64,000 nt of DNA from Osmia lignaria lignaria (taxonomy: Eukaryota; Arthropoda; Insecta; Hymenoptera; Megachilidae). The notes under the pieces are model-generated. The model searched no databases. It was not told the origin of the DNA and was given only the letters and a program-made list of their open reading frames with translations. The translations under genes and the position numbers were made by a program. This document shows positions 61,679 to 64,000 of this stretch, in pieces (the first letter of the stretch is position 1; every line of letters starts with the position of its first letter). Where the stretch lies: NCBI RefSeq assembly GCF_051020975.1, contig NC_135041.1, positions 7,576,256 through 7,640,255 of the forward strand, read 5' to 3'.

Positions 61679-62485
61679 TTATTCCAACGTAAACACCTGT
61701 ATTTGTTTCTGCATTATTGGTTGCGGTATAGGTGGTTTAATTGCAGGTGGTCGTAGTGGAACGGGTGGTAGCGTTCTCCAATTGAAGGTGTTTGGTCGTT
61801 CTATTTTTATTTCGTTCAATTCGATGTCCTCGTTTCTGGCTAAGTTTCCTTTCTTTGGGAGTTTTTTGATGGTTTTGTTGTTTTTTAGTGTCACTAGTAA
61901 GTATGTAATTGAGCTGAAGATGGCTGCCAATAGATGTATGGACCATCCATATAGTGTATGTAATGTATATCCCCTTATGATCGTGTCAATTATTAGCTTG
62001 CAGATATGAATGATTATGAAAATCATTATTACTGCAGAGCTAATAGAGCCAAACTTGATGAATTTTTCCACGAATTTATTCCACGTATTTTCTGCGATAT
62101 GGGATAGCGTGTTCTCTGTAAAAAGATTGTTGATTAGTCCTCCTTGTACGCTTTCTTCTCCTAGCATGCCCCTCGCTATTGTGTTCAGCAAGGCTGATTT
62201 TTCTAGGGGGAACATAATGTGCTGTTGGAGTTCTTGGAGGTCTTCTTGTGAATAAATTCCGCTTGATGCTAATGAATTTATTTCCTTGTATTCCCAGGAG
62301 ATGTTCGTATTTGGCTTTAGAATTCCTGGGTTTTGCGCTTTCCTTGGTGTTGGTGTTAGTGCTATCCAATTGTTGTTCAATTTGTAATATTGCGGAATAA
62401 TTGTATTGCATTCTATCTGCGTTCCTGCTTTCATTAGTATGTGTGTTTTAGGCGTTAGAAATCGTGTTTTGTTCCCGGAGGTTAC
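61679..62485 (-). pseudogene. Chuvirus-type envelope glycoprotein, C-terminal remnant (5'-truncated)
   Basis: An open frame runs from the LTR edge (62485) to the stop at 61679; its first internal ATG is at 62434 (251 codons from there). Landmarks from that Met: SSGIYSQEDLQELQ and HIMFPLEK around residues 57-80, LLNTIARGML at 82-91, a membrane segment near 130-148 followed by KLIIDTIIRGYTLH, a second hydrophobic stretch GWSIHLLAAIFSSITYLLV at 163-181, and a Pro-rich tail near 223-239. This order matches the end of the chuvirus-like glycoproteins captured by insect BEL/Pao elements. The receptor-binding and fusion part upstream is missing because the frame begins abruptly at the LTR. It cannot be a complete envelope. 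Family assignment is from motif memory. Confidence 0.6.
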
Positions 62486-63171
62486 TGTAAAGTCGCGGAG
62501 TTCTCTCTCTCACTGAGTCCTCGGCGTACTTTATGAAATGTGATTAACTGGTACAGTTCTTGATTCGCGCGCGGTTACAATCGAGTCTTACAGAATCTTG
62601 CTCTGTCGAAGCCCTGAGCTTCGTAGCAGAGTCATAAACGCTAGACTTAGTTAATTTATCGATATTACCGGAATCTTGCTCTGTCGAAGTCCTGAGCTTC
62701 GTAGCAGAGTCGTGTAGATTCTAGAGTATCGAACTCTGACCGGTACTTCGCGGATTATATTCGCGGATTTTGGTACTTGTACTTGAATTTCGAACTGCGC
62801 CTACGAGAACTTCTTACGAGAACTATTGGTAATATTGACTGTGTACGGGCGGGCCCGGTCGCGTTATTTTATATTGACAAATGAGGTCGACATTTGATTT
62901 GGCAATTCGGGTGAACCACCTCATTCGGATCGTCAGCGTTCTCGCCGTACGACGACCCGGCTGAGTTGCTCACTCAGAATTTGCGGAACGATGAATTTGG
63001 ATGGTGCAATGGAAGTTTAAAGAATTTAGTTGATGAAATAGGAGTTCCAAGAATGCGTCGTAGGACGTGACAATACATATGTTGTCCTGATTTGAATTGT
63101 GAAGTCGATTGCAAAATTAAGGAAGTTTATGTTTATTTATATGTATATAGAATGCGTCACAGGACGTGACA
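62486..63171 (-). repeat. 5' LTR of the BEL/Pao-type element (686 bp, internally deleted)
   Basis: It matches the 852-bp LTR base for base wherever I compared them, except that 166 bp are missing after GAAATGTGATT on the plus strand. Its inner edge (TGTAAAG, 62486) abuts mid-envelope coding sequence directly instead of a primer-binding site, so everything from the primer site through pol was lost exactly at the LTR boundary. AAGT after 63171 is the outer target duplication. Confidence 0.8.
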
Positions 63172-64000
63172 AAGTCTTTCGTATCGATCTTGTGCCAATT
63201 AGATTATTCCATTAAACGCGATTTCAGTTACTTGAAAAAATTGTTTATAATTAAATAGGTCATAGAACAATACATTGATGTATTTTTTTTTATGTTTAGA
63301 AGTTTGATTCCTTTGTAATACTTTGTAAGCTTGTAATAAGTATTTCAGCAATTACCAAGCATAGGGGTGTGAATTATTCAACGTAAAGACGTTCTTGTAA
63401 TTTCTGGAATATTAATTTCCACTAATTTCTAGAGTACCATGAATTTATAATTTCGGAGCTCAAAGCTTCACAAACGAGAAGTTTGAAGTGTCCCTGTACT
63501 GGGAACGTGGAAAGTTTCTTCGAGATCTAGTTAGAATATGAACGACCATGGAATATAAATTAAAGAATATGTTGATTAAAAGCAATTCAAGTGTGTCTCT
63601 AATCGTCTCTAAATATTTTTAAACTACGTTTCACCCATGAAGATACATCGGAACCGTGTTAGACGTTTTCCTTGGCAACAAAATCCCATAGGGCAGAGAA
63701 GGGAAAGGTTGATCGGATAATCTGTATCGAACGGTCTGCGGGTCCCCTTCTTTTGGGCGTAGCCGAATTAATATTCGTTGGCTTATTTCATTTCGCGCCG
63801 ATCAAGGTGTTGCGTTCTTGGAATTCCCGGCAAATTGTCCTTTCGCGCACCCTCTCGTCCGGACCTTTTCTCATTCCCACCCTCCTCGCCGCTGTCTCGT
63901 CATATTATTTCCGCTGGCAGAGTCCCGACGATATCCACATTCTGCACCGCTTCTATATACTATATATACAATATGTGGGCGCCGTGAGGGGACTATTGGC
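63172..64000. other. Flank after the LTR element
   Basis: It starts with the AAGT target duplication and continues as AT-rich then GC-richer non-coding DNA. A pyrimidine-rich stretch occurs near 63.8-63.9 kb. I see no exon or RNA gene; it is probably a continuation of the teneurin intron. Confidence 0.5.

Larger units (their letters stand above)
59594..63171 (-). mobile_element. Deleted BEL/Pao-type LTR retroelement carrying an envelope remnant
   Basis: Two direct repeats begin TGTAAAG and end GTGACA on the plus strand, so on the minus strand they have the expected TG...CA ends (TGTCACGTCC...CGACTTTACA). AAGT occurs immediately outside both (59590-59593 and 63172-63175), a 4-bp target duplication. 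TGTCACGTCC starts and short duplications are typical of BEL/Pao elements. The internal region is only 2040 bp. It holds an envelope C-terminal fragment next to the 5' LTR and about 1.2 kb of 3' non-coding sequence; primer-binding site, gag and pol are absent. The copy therefore cannot move by itself. By eye the LTRs are identical apart from one 166-bp segment, which suggests a recent insertion into teneurin-region DNA. Confidence 0.8.

Overview
The window looks like nuclear DNA from an insect, most likely a hymenopteran (bee, ant or wasp). It is moderately AT-rich but dense in CpG, has very long introns, and carries an LTR element with a chuvirus-like envelope remnant. The species call is inference; the sequence alone does not settle it. 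Nearly all of the 64 kb is intron of one plus-strand gene.

Host gene. Four well-formed exons (20437-20682, 37652-37855, 38432-38599, 48455-48628) join in one continuous frame. They encode a low-complexity, Pro/Ser/Arg-rich protein with TGSDTEG and PPEVPPRGP motifs. I read this as the N-terminal intracellular domain of a teneurin (Ten-m/odd Oz more likely than Ten-a). Every internal junction is phase 1, so the three downstream exons are symmetric cassettes. A 27-nt phase-1/phase-1 microexon (45156-45182) fits between exons 3 and 4 without breaking the frame. A 59-nt exon upstream (9495-9553) can be spliced in frame onto the first clear exon. Transmembrane, EGF, NHL and YD-repeat exons are absent, so the gene continues past position 64000.

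Other host features. Inside the 38.6-48.5 kb intron, a CTCF-like motif is followed within about 110 bp by a start codon and a short coding exon (44803-44853). Its phase-0 donor cannot join the teneurin exons, so it probably marks a nested gene. Two TTAA-bounded piggyBac-type MITEs (44314-44589 and 45312-45617) lie on either side of this exon and the microexon. A 425-bp foldback element lies at 49193-49617. A cluster of TGACG/CGTCA motifs lies at 36262-36427.

Retroelement. At 59594-63171, on the minus strand, sits a deleted BEL/Pao-type LTR element. It has TG...CA LTRs and a 4-bp target duplication (AAGT). The internal region is only about 2 kb and keeps just the C-terminal part of a chuvirus-type envelope glycoprotein plus 3' non-coding sequence; primer-binding site, gag and pol are missing. 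By eye the two LTRs are identical except for one 166-bp segment present only in the left copy, which points to a young insertion.

The remaining sequence is intron with simple repeats and chance open frames. I saw no tRNA, rRNA or CRISPR.
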